From contig JAAXWP010000010.1 of the NCBI GenBank assembly GCA_013334925.1, forward strand, positions 1-54,094: DNA of 54,094 nt, given 5' to 3'. The stretch's first letter is position 1; each line of letters begins with the position of its first letter. Below are positions 44,543-52,455 of this stretch, piece after piece. The notes below the pieces were generated by a model. The model searched no databases and had not been told where the DNA came from. It saw only the letters and a list, made by a program, of their open reading frames with translations. This DNA comes from Chlorobiaceae bacterium. GTDB lineage: Bacteria; Bacteroidota; Chlorobiia; Chlorobiales; Chlorobiaceae. The position numbers were made by a program, and so were the translations under genes.

Positions 44543-44571
44543 AAAAAAAGAGGCAGCTTAAAGCCGCCTCT
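44543..44571 (-). terminator. Intrinsic terminator of the Flx/Hdr operon
   Basis: On the minus strand, arms AGAGGCGGCTT and AAGCTGCCTCT (one mismatch) are followed by seven T. It lies about 90 bp after the flxA stop, beyond the 9-bp repeat array. Confidence 0.8.
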
Positions 44572-44587
44572 CACTGTCAGTTAGTGT

Positions 44588-44638
44588 GTCCATCCTGTCC
44601 ATAACGTCCATAGCGTCCATTCAGTCCATTCTGTCCAC
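44588..44638. repeat. Six-unit GTCCATNNN array, 9-bp period
   Basis: GTCCAT occurs at 44588, 44597, 44606, 44615 and 44624, then GTCCAC at 44633, each 9 bp apart with three variable bases between. It lies between the flxA stop and the terminator. A 9-bp period preserves reading frame, unlike the heptamer arrays. Confidence 0.85.
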
Positions 44639-44659
44639 AGAATCTTCTCTTTTCTTCCC

Positions 44660-45526
44660 TCAAAGATCCTGCTGCGGCATGGCCTGCACCTCGGATGCGG
44701 TGAATACCGGCCCCTCCTTGCAGATGTAGACCGATCCCACGTTGCAGCGTCCGCACTTGCCGATTCCGCATTTCATGCGATTCTCGAGCGTGGTGTAGAC
44801 ATTATCGGCACTGAACCCGAGCTTTTCGAGCGCATTCAGGGTGAACTTGATCATGATCGGCGGTCCGCAGAGCACAGCTATGGTGTTGTCCGGCGATGGC
44901 GCGACCTTTTCGAGCACTGACGGCACAAAGCCGACGTGATCCTGCCAGTCGGGGGTCTCACCTCCCGGATCGACGGTAAGCACCAGGTTGACGTCGTCGC
45001 GTTGTTTCCACTCGTCGAGTTCGTTCTTGTAGACGAGATCTGCCACGGTTCTCGCACCATAGACAATCGTGACGTCACGGTACCTGTCACGCCGGTCGAG
45101 GCACGACCAGATGACGCTCCTCGTTGGCGGCAGGGCGATGCCTCCTGCGATGAAGAGCAGATTTTTGCCTTCGAACTCCTCGATGGGGAATCGGTTGCCG
45201 TATGGCCCCCTGAAGGTCACGATATCGCCCGCATCTACCGCAGCCAGGGTAGAGGTCACTCGACCCGACTGGCGGAAGGTGCATTCGATATAGTCTTTCC
45301 GGGTCTCCGGGCTGGCGACGCAGAAGGTACTTTCACCCTCACCGAAAATACCGTACAGGCCGAACATGCCGGTCTGGTAGTGGTTTCTGAAGAACTCATG
45401 GTGCTCCTGGTTCAGGAACTCGAGTTTGAGGGTCCTTACGCCAGGGGCCTCTTCCCGCTTTGATACGACCCGCATTGGAAACGGGCTGTAAAGCGTGCTG
45501 CAATAATGGTATCGGTCGTGTGTCAC
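44660..45526 (-). CDS. flxA: FAD/NAD-binding oxidoreductase with [2Fe-2S] cluster, FlxA-like
   Basis: 288 residues from GTG 45526, which overlaps the flxB stop as GTGA; the frame extends upstream but only inside flxB. The protein is of the HydG/ferredoxin-NADP reductase type: FAD segment GRVTSTLAAVDAGDIVTFRGPYGNRFP, LLFIAGGIALPP for NAD(P), CGPPIMI, and at the end four cysteines C253, C258, C261 and C269, the pattern of dihydroorotate dehydrogenase-type [2Fe-2S] proteins. In FlxABCD-HdrABC complexes FlxA oxidises NADH. It is the last gene of the operon. Confidence 0.9.
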   Translation of the reverse strand: MTHDRYHYCSTLYSPFPMRVVSKREEAPGVRTLKLEFLNQEHHEFFRNHYQTGMFGLYGIFGEGESTFCVASPETRKDYIECTFRQSGRVTSTLAAVDAGDIVTFRGPYGNRFPIEEFEGKNLLFIAGGIALPPTRSVIWSCLDRRDRYRDVTIVYGARTVADLVYKNELDEWKQRDDVNLVLTVDPGGETPDWQDHVGFVPSVLEKVAPSPDNTIAVLCGPPIMIKFTLNALEKLGFSADNVYTTLENRMKCGIGKCGRCNVGSVYICKEGPVFTASEVQAMPQQDL

Positions 45527-46536
45527 TTCGCTGTGTTGGTGATCTCTTGCAAGGTTTCGGTAATACCCATGTCCACCGGGCACTGGCGGGTGCACCGGCC
45601 GCAGCCGCTGCAGCTGTTCACGCCGAACTTGCCGCGATAGTAGTTGAATTTGTGCATGATACGCTGACGCCACCGCATCGACTGGGTGTTCCTCGGATTG
45701 TGTCCGGAGGTGTGCATGGTGAACATCGCGAACGAGCAGCTGTCCCAGTTCTTGCGACGGATGCCGCTATAGGTGTCGCCTTCGTCCTGGATATCGAAGC
45801 AGTGACAGGTCGGGCACAGGAAGGTGCAGCTGCCGCAACCGATGCAACGCTGGGAGATCTCTTTCCAGAAGTGGCTTTCGAAGTTCGCCGGGTCAGCCAG
45901 CCATGTCATCGCCTTTTCGACATCGAATTTTACGGGCACATTGGCCAGGGATGCGGTCTCGGCGGCATCTTCCTGAAGCATCGGAACGACGGTCTCCAGC
46001 AGAGCTTTGCCGCGATCGGTCAGGGTGACCATCTGCCAGCCTCGTCCGTCCTTCAACGGATGCAGCATGATGTCGGAGCCCTTCGGGTTATCGGGACCAA
46101 GATTCACCGAGGTGCACATGCAGAAAGGATCGGCTTTCGTGCAGGCGATGGTTACGATCACCGAATTTTCCCGGCGTTTGAACCAGTACTGGTCTTTATA
46201 GTCCCACCCGAACAGCGGATCGTCGATGTCGAGCCCGGCCGCGTCACAGGGACGCACGCCGAAAAAGACCCGCTTGTCGTCGGGAGGCAGCATCTCCTCG
46301 GTGTCGATCTGCTGCTTTTTGATCTCATACCTGACCAGCGGTTCGGTCTGAGGGAAGAAATGATCCTTGATGGTCCGTTCGGGAAGCACCAGGTCGAGTG
46401 CCATGTCTGCGGCAGAGGCAACTTCGTCAAAACTCGTCAGATTATTGCTCCGTGAAGGCGCAATGACCCGGTATCCTGCCGAACGCCAGGCGGATAGACA
46501 GTCGTCCAGTCTGCTGTTAAGGAGTATTCTGGTCAT
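45523..46536 (-). CDS. flxB: Iron-sulfur protein, FlxB/HydB-like
   Basis: 337 residues from ATG 46536, chosen because earlier parts of the frame lie inside flxC and are not conserved in character. Two [4Fe-4S] sites are visible: C231-x2-C-x2-C-x3-C241 in RCIGCGSCTFLCPTC and C309-x2-C-x2-C-x3-C319 in SCSGCGRCTRQCP. The protein resembles the beta subunit of sulfhydrogenases and anaerobic sulfite reductase A. It relays electrons between FlxA and HdrA in the proposed complex. Confidence 0.88.
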   Translation of the reverse strand: MTRILLNSRLDDCLSAWRSAGYRVIAPSRSNNLTSFDEVASAADMALDLVLPERTIKDHFFPQTEPLVRYEIKKQQIDTEEMLPPDDKRVFFGVRPCDAAGLDIDDPLFGWDYKDQYWFKRRENSVIVTIACTKADPFCMCTSVNLGPDNPKGSDIMLHPLKDGRGWQMVTLTDRGKALLETVVPMLQEDAAETASLANVPVKFDVEKAMTWLADPANFESHFWKEISQRCIGCGSCTFLCPTCHCFDIQDEGDTYSGIRRKNWDSCSFAMFTMHTSGHNPRNTQSMRWRQRIMHKFNYYRGKFGVNSCSGCGRCTRQCPVDMGITETLQEITNTAK

Positions 46537-46550
46537 ACAGCTCAGTAGGC

Positions 46551-47381
46551 TTATAAAATGAATGTCTCGGGGTCGTCCTGCCTGAAGGTGGCAAGCACGG
46601 GTTTCTGGTCGGCGCTTTCGCCGGGAAAGTGGCCGAAGATATCCAGCGTTTCCTTCGACATGCGATGGTTGATCAGCCGAAGCGGGATATTGACGGGGCA
46701 GGCGCGATCGCATCCGCCACAGGCTACGCAGCGTCCGGCCAGGTGGAACGCGCGAACGATGTTCCATTCGAAATTGCCGAGCGTATGTGACGAGGTGTTG
46801 ATCCATTGGGGCTGGTTGACGTCGACAATGCAGCGACGGCAGTAGCACATCGGGCAGACCTGGCGGCAGGCGTAGCATTTGATGCACTTGGCGAACTGCT
46901 CTTTCCAGTAGTCGAAGCGTTCGACGGCGCTCATCTGTTCGAGCCTGTCGGCTTCGCGCTGCAGCTCGGGAGAGAGCCCCGAGCTCCTGAGGGACTCCAT
47001 GAGCGGAGCGTAATCGGCGGCTTTGCGTCCCGGCAGGGGAGTTGTCTGCTCTCCTTCGATGTTGAAGCCAAGAATCACGACCTGATCCGGGTTCACCTGA
47101 GCTTCGGCCGAAAGAATGTTCACACTCCTGATGCCGTCGGGTTTGAGGAAAACCGCAACGTTCTTTCCATCACTGAGCAAGCCTTCGGATATGAGATAGG
47201 CCGACAGGTTTGCCACGCAGTACGAGTCGAGGACAAGTCGGCTGACCTCTTCAGCAGAGCGGACGAATACCGGACGGCGACGGTCGGGAGTCGAACCTCC
47301 TCCATAACCGATCACCAGCTTGACGGCACCCGACGAGAGCAGTTCAGCGGCTTCGTTTCTGTATTGTTCCTGAATTCCCAT
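46551..47381 (-). CDS. flxC: Iron-sulfur protein, FlxC-like
   Basis: 276 residues from ATG 47381 (MGIQEQYRNEAAELL), preferred over an upstream start that would overlap flxD. Cysteines C166, C169, C172, C176 form one cluster site, with further C179, C181 and C184 right behind it (CIKCYACRQVCPMCYCRRC), and C218, C221, C224, C228 form a second. The extra cysteines are noteworthy. The N-terminal 130 residues resemble F420-type or 4Fe-4S dehydrogenase beta domains. Gap to flxB is 14 bp. Confidence 0.85.
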   Translation of the reverse strand: MGIQEQYRNEAAELLSSGAVKLVIGYGGGSTPDRRRPVFVRSAEEVSRLVLDSYCVANLSAYLISEGLLSDGKNVAVFLKPDGIRSVNILSAEAQVNPDQVVILGFNIEGEQTTPLPGRKAADYAPLMESLRSSGLSPELQREADRLEQMSAVERFDYWKEQFAKCIKCYACRQVCPMCYCRRCIVDVNQPQWINTSSHTLGNFEWNIVRAFHLAGRCVACGGCDRACPVNIPLRLINHRMSKETLDIFGHFPGESADQKPVLATFRQDDPETFIL

Positions 47382-47391
47382 TGATGATTCC

Positions 47392-47841
47392 TTAATACGT
47401 AGACTGGGTTTCGATAACTTTCTGCAGCTCCTGGTACTGTTCAAACGGCCCGAGCGCACGGATTTCATCCGTGATGCCGTTGATCAGTTCCGCAAACTTT
47501 GCACCTTCGGCAGCGCTGATCCATGAGAACTTGATCCGCTCTTCGGGGATTCCCGTGAATGAGAGCAGTGCCCGGAATACCGTCCATCTCCTGCGGGCAT
47601 GGTAGTTGCCCTGGGCGAAATGGCAGTCGCCCGGATGGCAGCCGCTGACGAGCACTCCGTCCGCACCTTTCTGAAGGGCTTTCAGAATGAACATCGGACT
47701 GATGCGACCGGTGCAGGGAAGACGTACGATCCTGACGTTCGGTGCATATTTCATGCGGCTGGTGCCGGCAAGGTCTGCGCCTGCGTAGGTACAGTACGTG
47801 CAGACAAAGGCTACGATTTTGGGTTCGAATGGTTCGCTCAT
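47392..47841 (-). CDS. flxD: MvhD-like iron-sulfur adaptor, FlxD
   Basis: The 149-residue protein matches MvhD, the adaptor that joins a hydrogenase or dehydrogenase to HdrA. CTYCTYAGADLAG near residue 14, RLPCTGRISP and GCHPGDCHF supply the cysteines for a [2Fe-2S]-type cluster. There is no separate hydrogenase subunit in the neighbourhood, so the electron donor here should be FlxABC (NADH). It lies 10 bp before flxC and 57 bp after hdrA. Confidence 0.92.
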   Translation of the reverse strand: MSEPFEPKIVAFVCTYCTYAGADLAGTSRMKYAPNVRIVRLPCTGRISPMFILKALQKGADGVLVSGCHPGDCHFAQGNYHARRRWTVFRALLSFTGIPEERIKFSWISAAEGAKFAELINGITDEIRALGPFEQYQELQKVIETQSTY

Positions 47842-47898
47842 CGGCTCTACTTCAGTCGATTGGTTGATTACAGGTGTTTCTATTCCGGTCAGTCAATC

Positions 47899-49869
47899 TC
47901 AGAGGCCCATCACCTCGGCGAAAATCTGCTTTTCGGTGAATCCGGCAAGATCGATGCTGTTCGAACGGCAGAAGCTCACACAGGTGCCACACCCCTGACA
48001 CAGGCCGGGATTGACGCTCGCCACCCGCTTGATCAGGTTGCCATTCCTGTCGGTGATGTCTCTGCGATCGATGGCGTTGTAAGGGCAGGCGATCACGCAC
48101 CCCCAGCAACCGGCACAGGTGGAGTCGCTGACCGAAGCGACCACCGGTTCGCGCTCCAGCTGCTCCTTGCTGAACAGGCCGAGTACCTTTGCCGCGGCTG
48201 CTGAAGCCTGGGCGACCGAGTCCGGGATATCTTTCGGGGACTGGCACGCACCGGCGAGGTAGATGCCTGCCGTGGCGGTTTCAACCGGGCGAAGTTTCAG
48301 GTGTGCTTCGTTGTAGAAGCCGTACTCGTCGTAGCCGATGCCGATCCGCTTGGCGAACTCCTTGGCGTCGGGCTGGGGTATCATGGCTGTAGCCAGCACC
48401 ACCATGTCTGCCTCGACCTCCACCGGTTTGCCGAGCAGGGTGTCGACACCGCGCACGATGAGTTTGCCGTTTTCCTCGTAAAGCTTGCTGACACGTCCGC
48501 GGATGTATCCAGCCTGGTCCTCTTCAATCGCGCGACGGGTGAACTCGTCGTAGCCTTTGCCTGCGGCCCGTATGTCCATGTAGAAGATCCGGGTTTTGCC
48601 GTGGTGAACCTTGTGCGCATAGAGCATGGCATGTTTGGCGGTGTACATGCAGCAGATCTTCGAGCAGTATTTCACGCCCTTTGCCGCGTCGCGCGATCCT
48701 GCGCACTGGAGGAAGACGATCGTCTCCGGCTCCTTGCCGTCGGATGGACGCAGAATCTTTCCGGCGGTCGGGCCGCTTGCCGAGGCGAGACGCTCGAAAT
48801 GAAGGCCGGTGATCACATCCTTGTATCGGCCATAACCGTATTCACCGTAGAGTGCGGTGTTCTGTACCTGAAACCCTGTCGCCACCACGATGGCGCCGAC
48901 TTCGAGGCTGACCATCCTGTCCTGCTGTTCGAAATCGATGCTGTCGATCTGGCAGGTTTTCTGGCAGATTTTGCACTTGCCGTTCTTGAAGTAGGTGCAT
49001 CGGTCGCGATCGATAACCGGAACGTTCGGCACCGCTTGCGCGAACGGGGTATAGATGGCGGTCCGGTTGCCGAGACCGCATTCGAAATCGCTGGGGATTT
49101 TCTTGACCGGGCACTTCTGGATGCAGTCTCCGCAGCCGGTACAGGTCTCCATCTTGACATAGCGGGCTTTCTGGCGGACCTTTACCGTGAAGTTACCGAT
49201 ATATCCATCGACCTCTTCGACCTCCGAGTAGGTCATGACGGTGATATTCGGGTGCTGAACAGCCTCGACCATTCGTGGCGTGAGGATACACTGCGAGCAG
49301 TCAAGAGTCGGGAAGGTCTCGGAAAGCTGCGCCATATGGCCGCCGATGGATGGTTCCCGTTCAACCAGGATCACTTCGCGACCTGCCGAGGCGATGTCGA
49401 GTGCCGCCTGGATGCCTGCAACGCCGCCGCCGATTACCATCGCCCGCCGGGTGACTGGTACCGATATGGGCTGAAGATTGTTGTTCCGCTTGACCTTTTC
49501 GACGAGTGATCTGGTAATCTCGATCGCCTTGTCGGTGGCCTGGATCTTGTCGGTATGCACCCATGAACACTGTTCGCGGATATTGGCCAGTTCGAGCATG
49601 TATGGATTCAGACCGGCTTCGGCACACGCCTTGCGGAAGGTCTGTTCGTGCATCCTCGGAGAGCATGCAGCGACGACTACACCGGTAAGATTGTTCTCAC
49701 GTATGGCTTTTTTGACGGTCTCCTGCCCGGGGTCTGAACAGAAATACTTGTATTCGGAAGAGAACGCGACTCCCGGATGTTCGGATATGGTCGTAACCAG
49801 TTTACCGGTGTCGACCATCGAAGCTATATTTTCACCGCAGTGACAGACGAATACTCCTATTTTTGCCAT
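47899..49869 (-). CDS. hdrA: Heterodisulfide reductase subunit A-like, FAD and multi-FeS protein
   Basis: This 656-residue protein is HdrA-type. FAD motif GGGVAG (147-152), C191 and C194 in LDCSQC, [4Fe-4S] at C243-C253 (CTGCGDCIQKC), a second cysteine set C291, C299, C302, C306, a KYCSKICCMYTAKHA motif, and two C-terminal ferredoxin clusters C585-C595 and C624-C634. HdrA carries the bifurcating flavin in MvhAGD-HdrABC and FlxABCD-HdrABC. Here it is followed by flxDCBA, so it should pass NADH electrons partly to ferredoxin and partly to a disulfide via HdrCB. Qmo/sulfur-type functions are alternatives. Confidence 0.92.
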   Translation of the reverse strand: MAKIGVFVCHCGENIASMVDTGKLVTTISEHPGVAFSSEYKYFCSDPGQETVKKAIRENNLTGVVVAACSPRMHEQTFRKACAEAGLNPYMLELANIREQCSWVHTDKIQATDKAIEITRSLVEKVKRNNNLQPISVPVTRRAMVIGGGVAGIQAALDIASAGREVILVEREPSIGGHMAQLSETFPTLDCSQCILTPRMVEAVQHPNITVMTYSEVEEVDGYIGNFTVKVRQKARYVKMETCTGCGDCIQKCPVKKIPSDFECGLGNRTAIYTPFAQAVPNVPVIDRDRCTYFKNGKCKICQKTCQIDSIDFEQQDRMVSLEVGAIVVATGFQVQNTALYGEYGYGRYKDVITGLHFERLASASGPTAGKILRPSDGKEPETIVFLQCAGSRDAAKGVKYCSKICCMYTAKHAMLYAHKVHHGKTRIFYMDIRAAGKGYDEFTRRAIEEDQAGYIRGRVSKLYEENGKLIVRGVDTLLGKPVEVEADMVVLATAMIPQPDAKEFAKRIGIGYDEYGFYNEAHLKLRPVETATAGIYLAGACQSPKDIPDSVAQASAAAAKVLGLFSKEQLEREPVVASVSDSTCAGCWGCVIACPYNAIDRRDITDRNGNLIKRVASVNPGLCQGCGTCVSFCRSNSIDLAGFTEKQIFAEVMGL

Positions 49870-50148
49870 CCTGATGCCTTCGATTTATGGTGTTTCCTAA
49901 CCCGGTTGCCATACTCGTTCCGGATTTCGGCAGAATATCAGACAATCCACTCCTCGGGCTGCTGAACGATACATGATCCAGCAGCATAAAGCTTACGGTT
50001 CCTGATGCCCGCTCATGCCGTGAGCGGTTCGGTACTTGGTGGAGCTGTCGTGACGTGCCTTGCCATCACGACAACCTTGCGCAGTGCGCCGTTAACCGGA
50101 AACCTTAAATGTACGAATGAATAATGCTCTTTCCATGGACATGGCCGT
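49870..50148 (-). other. Structured spacer between hdrCB and hdrA
   Basis: 279 bp without a gene, rich in perfect inverted repeats: GCTGCTG/CAGCAGC (about 49959-49985), CCGCTCA/TGAGCGG (50008-50026) and GTCGTGA/TCACGAC (50047-50072). None is followed by a T-run on the minus strand. They may stabilise or cut the hdrCB message, or mark a separate promoter for hdrA-flx. Confidence 0.55.
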
Positions 50149-51654
50149 TTAAAGGTTTCTGACCATGTCCGTTGCAGGTACGAAGTGCTTGTCGAGCGCG
50201 ACCTCTTCGGCACTCGCGCCGCAGGCCATGGCTACCAGGTCCGAGATATAAAAGACCGGCATCACCCCTGCGTCGCTGTAACGCTTGCGCATACCCTCCT
50301 GGCGCATATCGAGATTGGTGTGGCAGAGCGGACAGGCCACGACAAAAGCGCCAGCGCCGTTTACCGAAGCATTTTTCGAGATGCGATAGGTCAGATCCTC
50401 GATCATCTCCTGCTGGGCCATCGTCAGACCGGCACCGCAGCACTCCACCTTGTAGGCCCAGTCCACCGGTTTTGCGCCGAGCGCTTCGATAACCTTCTCC
50501 ATCTTGGTCGGGTTTTCCGGGTCATCATAACCCATGGCTTCGAAGGGCCTTACCAGCAGGCAGCCGTAATAGCAGGCAATCGGCAACTCCTTGAGGGGTT
50601 TGGTCACCCTCGACTTGAGCTGTTCGGTTCCGAACCCTTCCAGCAGCTGCATGACACCGATGAATTGCGCCCGACAGGTTGTCTCGGTGCCGGTAACGCT
50701 TTCCAGATCGGCGCGAAGCTCTTCGGATTCAATGAGGGCTTTCCGGGCGGTCACCTGGCGATTCAGACATGCTGCACAGGGGGCGAGCACGTAATCCATG
50801 CCCTGAGCGTCGGCAAGCGCTTGGTTTCTTGCCGGAAGCAGCATGGCAAGCTTGTGGTTGGTCGCGTGTGCTGAGCTGGCACCACAGCAGTTCCAGTCCT
50901 CGATCTCCTTGAGCCTGATGCCAAGACGATCGCACATTTTCCGGATGGAGATGTCATAATCTTTGGCGGTTCCGGAGAGCGAGCAGCCCGGATAGTAGCC
51001 GATCGTCATGCCCGACTCGATCTTTACCGTTGCATCCGGACGGAAGGTTCGTCTGACCGGTTTGCGACGCTCGGTGTGCGACTGGGACTCCTGCTCGGAG
51101 ATCCTGAAAATCTTCTCGATCTGCTCTTTAGCCTGGACGCTCTCTTTCGAGGTCAGTGCCGAAACGGGGTGAATTTTGCCCTGTTTGATCATTTTCATGC
51201 CCGCGCTCGCGTCCTGCATGAAGGTGCGGGTTCGAAGCTTGTAGCTGTTGACCAGTGCAAGCTCCTGGAGACGTCCGGTTTTCCGTACGGTGTTCAGGAA
51301 TGCGCTGTGGAAAGCCGTGACGAACTTTTTTGAACGGGTCTGAGCGGCATCGCTGTCGTTTTTCAGCGACATCTCCCGCAGAGCGTCCATCGTACCGGCG
51401 ATCTCGAGATTCTGGGGGCACCTCGACGTGCAGGTCATGCAGCCGATGCAGTACCAGAGCGAATCGCTTTTCATGGCGTCATCGACATAGCCGGCCTGAA
51501 CCATGCGCATGATCCTGGCGGGAGGATTGTCCATGAAGCCGCCGGCAGGGCAGCCTGCGGTGCATTTTCCGCACTGGTAACAGCAGGCGTAGTTATTGCC
51601 GGTCACTTTTTCGAGCTGCTGCTTCAAAGAATCTGGACGTATAGAGTGCTCCAT
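50149..51654 (-). CDS. hdrCB: Fused heterodisulfide reductase subunits C and B
   Basis: 501 residues from ATG 51654. The N-terminal HdrC part has two [4Fe-4S] sites, C25-x2-C28-x2-C31-x3-C35 and C69-x2-C72-x2-C75-x3-C79. The C-terminal HdrB part (from about residue 215) has two CCG domains: GYYPGCS...WNCCGASS...LAPCAAC and CYYGC...VECCGAGL...ACPLCH, which hold the noncubane cluster that cleaves disulfides. A fusion, or D-type HdrD-like order C then B, in a bacterium without coenzymes M and B means the disulfide partner is unknown. First gene of the operon. Confidence 0.9.
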   Translation of the reverse strand: MEHSIRPDSLKQQLEKVTGNNYACCYQCGKCTAGCPAGGFMDNPPARIMRMVQAGYVDDAMKSDSLWYCIGCMTCTSRCPQNLEIAGTMDALREMSLKNDSDAAQTRSKKFVTAFHSAFLNTVRKTGRLQELALVNSYKLRTRTFMQDASAGMKMIKQGKIHPVSALTSKESVQAKEQIEKIFRISEQESQSHTERRKPVRRTFRPDATVKIESGMTIGYYPGCSLSGTAKDYDISIRKMCDRLGIRLKEIEDWNCCGASSAHATNHKLAMLLPARNQALADAQGMDYVLAPCAACLNRQVTARKALIESEELRADLESVTGTETTCRAQFIGVMQLLEGFGTEQLKSRVTKPLKELPIACYYGCLLVRPFEAMGYDDPENPTKMEKVIEALGAKPVDWAYKVECCGAGLTMAQQEMIEDLTYRISKNASVNGAGAFVVACPLCHTNLDMRQEGMRKRYSDAGVMPVFYISDLVAMACGASAEEVALDKHFVPATDMVRNL

Positions 51655-51863
51655 CGATACGATGTTTGCCTGTTGTATATTCTGGATTATAGCGTGCGGG
51701 TGATCAGCCTGGGAAAGAGGTTTAATTTTAATAAAAAATACCGTAATGTCCAATTAAGCCCTTTAATTTTTGTTTTCCGGGTCATACCCGATTCCCCATC
51801 CCCAGCGCAGTGCTGTTCTTTATCAATATAGTTCATTGCAACTACTAACAAGGAACGAATCTT
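51655..51863. promoter_or_regulatory. Divergent promoter region of hdrCB and mscL
   Basis: 209 bp of AT-rich sequence (TTTAATTTTAATAAAAAAT around 51720-51740; TTTAATTTTTG near 51760) between divergent genes. It should contain both promoters, but I cannot assign -35/-10 elements reliably. Confidence 0.4.
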
Positions 51864-52316
51864 ATGCTGAAAGAGTTCAGGGAGTTCGCTCTCAAGGGAA
51901 ACGTGGTCGATATGGCTGTCGGCATCATTATTGGCGGAGCCTTCGGCGCCGTGGTAAACACGCTGGTTTCCGACATTCTCATGCCGCCGATCGGCCTTCT
52001 TCTTCATGGCGTCGACTTCACCAATCTGTTCCTCGTGATCAAGGAGGGGGTGAAAACTGCCCCGTATGCCACTCTCGCCGAAGCCAAGGCGGCAGGAGCG
52101 GTAACCCTCAACTACGGCCTGTTCCTCAACGCAGTCATCGGTTTCCTGATCGTCGCTTTTTCGGTGTACCTGCTGGTTCGTGCCGTCAACCGTCTTCGCA
52201 GCTCTAAGCCTGAACCTGCAGCTCCTGCCGCACCTCCAATGAAGGAGTGCCCTTACTGCTACAGCGTGGTTCCGGCAAAGGCGGTTCGCTGTCCGGCCTG
52301 TACGTCGCAACTTTGA
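51864..52316 (+). CDS. mscL: Large-conductance mechanosensitive channel with C-terminal zinc ribbon
   Basis: The 150-residue inner-membrane channel opens under membrane tension and saves the cell from osmotic downshock. Helix 1 (GNVVDMAVGIIIGGAFGAVVNTLVSDILMPP, 12-42) has the glycine/alanine packing of the MscL pore, and helix 2 spans about 83-108. After a Pro/Ala linker the C-terminus carries CPYC-x10-CPAC, a small zinc-ribbon (about 129-146) in place of the usual charged helix bundle. A GGAAC-type ribosome site precedes it. Confidence 0.95.
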   Translation: MLKEFREFALKGNVVDMAVGIIIGGAFGAVVNTLVSDILMPPIGLLLHGVDFTNLFLVIKEGVKTAPYATLAEAKAAGAVTLNYGLFLNAVIGFLIVAFSVYLLVRAVNRLRSSKPEPAAPAAPPMKECPYCYSVVPAKAVRCPACTSQL

Positions 52317-52352
52317 GGAACTTCAAAAAGGCAGGGGATCTCAACAAAAAAG

Positions 52353-52385
52353 TCTCCATGGTATGGAGATACAGCTCTTTTTGTT
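52353..52385. terminator. Hairpin with flanking A and T runs after mscL
   Basis: TCTCCAT (52353-52359) and ATGGAGA (52363-52369) enclose GGT. The A-run before and T-run after make it usable in both directions, though on the plus strand the T-run starts nine bases after the stem. Confidence 0.5.
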
Positions 52386-52455
52386 TATGATACGTTTTGT
52401 CTGATTTCGGTCAGGCACAACAACATATAGTAAAACGATTTTCCGGATACCTGCC

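Noticed and set aside
48301-49509. 402-codon plus-strand frame opposite hdrA
   Set aside because: hdrA on the minus strand carries all its flavin and cluster motifs in this stretch; the opposite frame has no domain features.
44660-51654. QmoABC or sulfhydrogenase operon interpretation
   Set aside because: No second HdrA-like subunit (QmoB), no cytochrome b-type membrane subunit and no NiFe hydrogenase large subunit is present; MvhD plus FlxABC-like genes fit the Flx-Hdr type better.
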